Shown one piece after another: positions 23,301 through 25,837 of a DNA stretch of 25,837 nucleotides. Below the pieces are notes generated by a model that saw nothing but the letters and a program-made list of their open reading frames with translations, was not told the origin of the DNA and did no database searches. Position numbers and translations under genes: made by a program. Source of the stretch: a virus; IMG/VR virus record IMGVR_UViG_3300037847_002725, positions 24,800 through 50,636 of that record. One strand, given 5' to 3'. Numbering within the stretch: position 1 is the first letter of the stretch; each line of letters opens with the position of its first letter.

Positions 23301-23458
23301 CGCTTGAACCTCTGCTCGCCAAGCCCTTCCCAACACATCCTGTCAAGTTCTTCTTGTGATTCAAAAATAATGATGTCGGTTTCATTTGTAAAATCCATGA
23401 AATAGATTGAACTAAAACCTGCTATGAAAGCGAGAATAAATGCAATCGTTAGCCACAT
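23297..23458 (-). CDS. 53-residue single-span membrane protein coupled to the lyase
   Basis: A short frame from ATG 23458 to TGA 23297. It encodes an N-terminal hydrophobic helix (MWLTIAFILAFIAGFSSIYF, a signal anchor) followed by an acidic then basic tail (IIIFESQEELDRMCWEGLG, ending QRFKR). The stop overlaps the lyase GTG as GTGA, and the lyase ribosome site lies within its last codons, so translation of the lyase probably depends on it. It fills the 26-bp-flanked gap between the 603-residue gene and the lyase, which otherwise would be unexplained. There is no clear ribosome site of its own. No family is recognised; similar small signal-anchored proteins occur in phage operons. Confidence 0.65.
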   Translation of the reverse strand: MWLTIAFILAFIAGFSSIYFMDFTNETDIIIFESQEELDRMCWEGLGEQRFKR

Positions 23459-23484
23459 CGGTTAAGCGTAGGGCAGTGTAAAAA

Positions 23485-25296
23485 TTAAACCTTTCTGCTT
23501 TTCAGTAAAGAATCCCACGCAATATCCATTGGTTCACTCAATGTGAAACCAGTTTCCTCATTGAACGGTATTCCGTAAAATGTTGGGCGACTTTGTAATG
23601 TTCCACCATGCCCACTTTGAACCCATGTATCTCCGTGTTGCTGCGCCATCGTGTGGCTTGCAGTTGGAATATCCTCTCTATTGTAGTCATGTCGGTCTGG
23701 GTCGCTATCAACCCAGAACCTACGCTCAAGAACTGGTGCATTTTCAAGTTCTTCCATGTGTTCTTGTAATGCTTTTCCTTCTTCTCCTGACAATTGTAAA
23801 TTACCACGAACTTGAATCTCACCATCTTCATCAATGAAGTATTCATGTTCCATGTCATCTAAATGACCACGCCTACCAGCCTCTTCCAATACATTATCCA
23901 TTGGTTTTTTGACATCAACAAAGCCACCGCTTTCTCTATCCAATGCTGATAATCCCATTTGAGCCATTTCTCTAATCATTTCATTGCGGTGGTTTTCATC
24001 AACTGAATCCATGAATCTATCCATGTTGATTGTTCCTGCTTGTATATCTTCCCACAGTTCTGGATTTTCCGCTATCCATTCTTCCCATGTTCGTGGTTCA
24101 TGTGGGTATGCTTGTCCCAATGGTCTAGTGAAATCTTCTTGGTCTCTTCCACGATATGTACGACCTGCAACCCTACGAGCCAATTCCACTGGCGCACGGG
24201 CAATTCGTGGTGGCAATCTTGCACCACTTGGGTCTAGTTCATCAGTATCCATCAATAACGAACCTGGATGGTATGTGCGGGATTCATCACGCTCATTCAT
24301 GTAAATACGCCTTGCTCTTGCTTCCAATTTGTCCCGTTCATATTTTTCACGGGCAAGTTTGTTTGCCCTACGAGCAGCATCCCGTGTAGCCATTCCTGCC
24401 GTTCCTGTTTTACCAGCAAGACCTGAATGCGGTGCATCACCTTGAGTTCCGAACTGTCCTCGCGCTCGTCTTGCACCTTCGCTTAATTTTGGTCTTGATT
24501 CACGCTTCGGACCTTTCCAACCTTGAAAACCACCTGCTCTGCTGGATAATCTATCCATAGCCCGTTCTTCATCGGTTGCATCTTCGGGTTCGTCATCCCA
24601 ATCTAATTTGAAAAGAATATCTATGAGATTTTGAGATTTCAATAGACTGAAAGCCATATCCATTGGTTCTCCAGCCATAAACATGTCATCATCACCTCCG
24701 AAGTCAGTTCCCTCACAGTCCATCCATTCTTTATACACTTGCACTGCTGTTTGAGCCATAATTGGTGGCATCTCGCCTTGATGTGTTGTTGCACTTTGTT
24801 TTACGAACATTTTGAAGTCGCCACAGTCCATTGAATTGATAATCCTTGCTTTTTCATCATGCACGGGTTTCATTTGGTCATTGTAGTGCTTTTCAATATC
24901 GGCAACCGCTTCTTGACGGTCTGCTTCAATTTCTTCAGGGCTAAACATGTATTCGCCTGTAATTCCATAAGCCTTCTCATTCATCTCTTGGACTTCATCA
25001 AAAAATGCGTCAAGACCCGTACCATCATGGTATTCATCTTTGGCTTCTTGAATCAACTCATCAAGCCTTGACCGAATCCAACGCTCTTGACCCTTTAGCC
25101 ATGTTTCTTTGGCATTGTCGCAACAATCTTGGTCATTTTCACCTTCGGATTTTGGTTTGGTGTCATAATCACCATATGAAAACTGATACATCGTTTGTTC
25201 GGGGTTTTCCATCATCAATGTTGGTTCTTGACTAGGCACACCAGGTTCACGGAAAGCCCAATCAGGTTTTGTGTCATCCCAGCGTTCATCTGGCAT
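23485..25296 (-). CDS. Large acidic protein with two copies of the PMDxA motif
   Basis: A 603-residue acidic, mostly helical protein starting at ATG 25296, overlapping the upstream gene by 11 bp. Residues about 60-150 are charged helices (LDELIQEAKDEYHDG; EEIEADRQEAVADIEKHYND). At about 209-220 is GEPMDMAFSLLK (24637-24672). A basic Arg/Gly-rich stretch follows (about 245-330, RRARGQFGTQGDAPHSG; ARRANKLAREKYERDKLEAR), then a second acidic helical half. The very end, SEPMDIAWDSLLKSRKV, repeats the motif (23500-23538). No catalytic signature, zinc site or membrane segment is visible. It is likely a structural or morphogenesis protein, judging by size, charge pattern and the motif shared with the portal and others. 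Confidence 0.78.
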   Translation of the reverse strand: MPDERWDDTKPDWAFREPGVPSQEPTLMMENPEQTMYQFSYGDYDTKPKSEGENDQDCCDNAKETWLKGQERWIRSRLDELIQEAKDEYHDGTGLDAFFDEVQEMNEKAYGITGEYMFSPEEIEADRQEAVADIEKHYNDQMKPVHDEKARIINSMDCGDFKMFVKQSATTHQGEMPPIMAQTAVQVYKEWMDCEGTDFGGDDDMFMAGEPMDMAFSLLKSQNLIDILFKLDWDDEPEDATDEERAMDRLSSRAGGFQGWKGPKRESRPKLSEGARRARGQFGTQGDAPHSGLAGKTGTAGMATRDAARRANKLAREKYERDKLEARARRIYMNERDESRTYHPGSLLMDTDELDPSGARLPPRIARAPVELARRVAGRTYRGRDQEDFTRPLGQAYPHEPRTWEEWIAENPELWEDIQAGTINMDRFMDSVDENHRNEMIREMAQMGLSALDRESGGFVDVKKPMDNVLEEAGRRGHLDDMEHEYFIDEDGEIQVRGNLQLSGEEGKALQEHMEELENAPVLERRFWVDSDPDRHDYNREDIPTASHTMAQQHGDTWVQSGHGGTLQSRPTFYGIPFNEETGFTLSEPMDIAWDSLLKSRKV

Positions 25297-25837
25297 GGCT
25301 ATACCCCTTTATGAGTGCAAATGCTTGGTCAATAGGGGACATTGACTTCAACATCTTTTGGAATCGTAAATCTTCAATCCAATGTGGGTCATCAAGTTCA
25401 ATCAACATGCCTTCATCGTCAGTTAGCGGTAAAGGTTGTTGTGGCCGACCCGCTTGACGCGCTCTGGTCGGTTCAGTGTGATTGTATGCAATTCTTCGCT
25501 GCAATTCTTTTGCTGCTAGTTCATTTTTCTCTGGATTATTCAAATCACCTTCATCGGCACTGGATTCTTCGCCACCACCGAATAAGTTTGGTAATTCTTC
25601 ACTGGATTCTTGATTTGTTTGTCGGCCACCACGAGTTCCACGATGCGCTGGGATTTTTCGTGTAATTTTTCGTGGTGCGCGACCTTCTCGCATTGCTGCC
25701 ATGTCCTCATGCATCTGTTCTTCAATACGCGACTGTTCTGGAGTGACTGGACCTCGTGGAATTGGTAAATTGCCCATTGCACGGGCTTGAGTTGCTTCTT
25801 CATTGCTCAATCTGCGCGCTTCACGGATTTCCTCAAG
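25286..25837 (-). CDS. Acidic protein of unknown function, 5' end beyond right edge
   Basis: The frame is open to the right window edge. A TTG at 25810 could serve as start, but the nine codons before it continue a charged helix (LEEIREARRLSNEEATQARA), so the true start is probably outside the window. About 184 residues are visible. The middle is basic then acidic and probably disordered (RGTRGGRQTNQESSEELP). LPNLFGGGEESSADE resembles LPDLFGGGE of the giant protein. The C-terminus, SPIDQAFALIKGYSHAR, carries the shared helical motif (25307-25339). Its stop lies inside the next gene. Probably a virion or morphogenesis component, by association. Confidence 0.72.
   Translation of the reverse strand, partial: LEEIREARRLSNEEATQARAMGNLPIPRGPVTPEQSRIEEQMHEDMAAMREGRAPRKITRKIPAHRGTRGGRQTNQESSEELPNLFGGGEESSADEGDLNNPEKNELAAKELQRRIAYNHTEPTRARQAGRPQQPLPLTDDEGMLIELDDPHWIEDLRFQKMLKSMSPIDQAFALIKGYSHAR

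Overview
The window looks like the packaging and structural part of a tailed double-stranded DNA virus (Caudoviricetes type). It is either a virus or provirus of an uncultured prokaryote. A terminase large subunit with ATPase and nuclease motifs, an adjacent portal protein and a zinc/HTH protein suited to be the small terminase subunit support this. The DNA is AT-leaning. Starts are often GTG or TTG, and many junctions are ATGA, TGATG or GTGA overlaps preceded by GGTG/GAGG Shine-Dalgarno sequences. I see no 16S gene, tRNA or host marker. An archaeal, possibly marine, host is my impression only, from the gene style and the Arf-like GTPase; it is not demonstrated.

Nearly everything is on the minus strand and is read from right to left. 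At the right edge is a gene cut at its 5' end, followed by a 603-residue acidic protein, a 53-residue single-span membrane protein, and a complete 3-hydroxy-3-methylglutaryl-CoA-lyase-like enzyme translationally coupled to it. A plus-strand HNH-like small protein (22169-22513) overlaps the lyase tail and diverges from a 237-residue unknown protein. The only sizeable non-coding stretch (21217-21448) holds a strong hairpin and an AT-rich inverted repeat.

Leftward of it lies a tight six-gene block (21216 down to 17764): a two-span membrane protein with a coiled coil, a one-span membrane protein, an Arf/SR-beta-like small GTPase, a zinc-site protein, a Q-rich helical protein and a two-span membrane protein. 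A plus-strand zinc-ribbon protein (17516-17767) then faces the tandem zinc/HTH protein across a 46-bp gap containing three back-to-back inverted repeats.

From 17469 to 4898 runs a packaging/virion operon: candidate TerS, three proteins of unknown role, a 693-residue protein, a low-complexity protein, TerL, a protein carrying a LAGLIDADG domain, a 104-residue protein, a portal with two zinc ribbons, and three small proteins. The left edge holds one giant open frame (4884 to beyond base 1, more than 1628 codons). It contains DnaJ-like zinc pairs and, near the window edge, a DNA-ligase-like nucleotidyltransferase domain whose active-site lysine is tryptophan. No recognisable major capsid, maturation protease, tail, integrase or replication gene lies in the window.

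The most unusual points are the viral Arf-like GTPase with its membrane-protein neighbours, a short helical motif of the form S-x-P-[MI]-[DNE]-x-A-[FW]...LLK recurring in five otherwise unrelated proteins, the lyase, and the lysine-less ligase fold.
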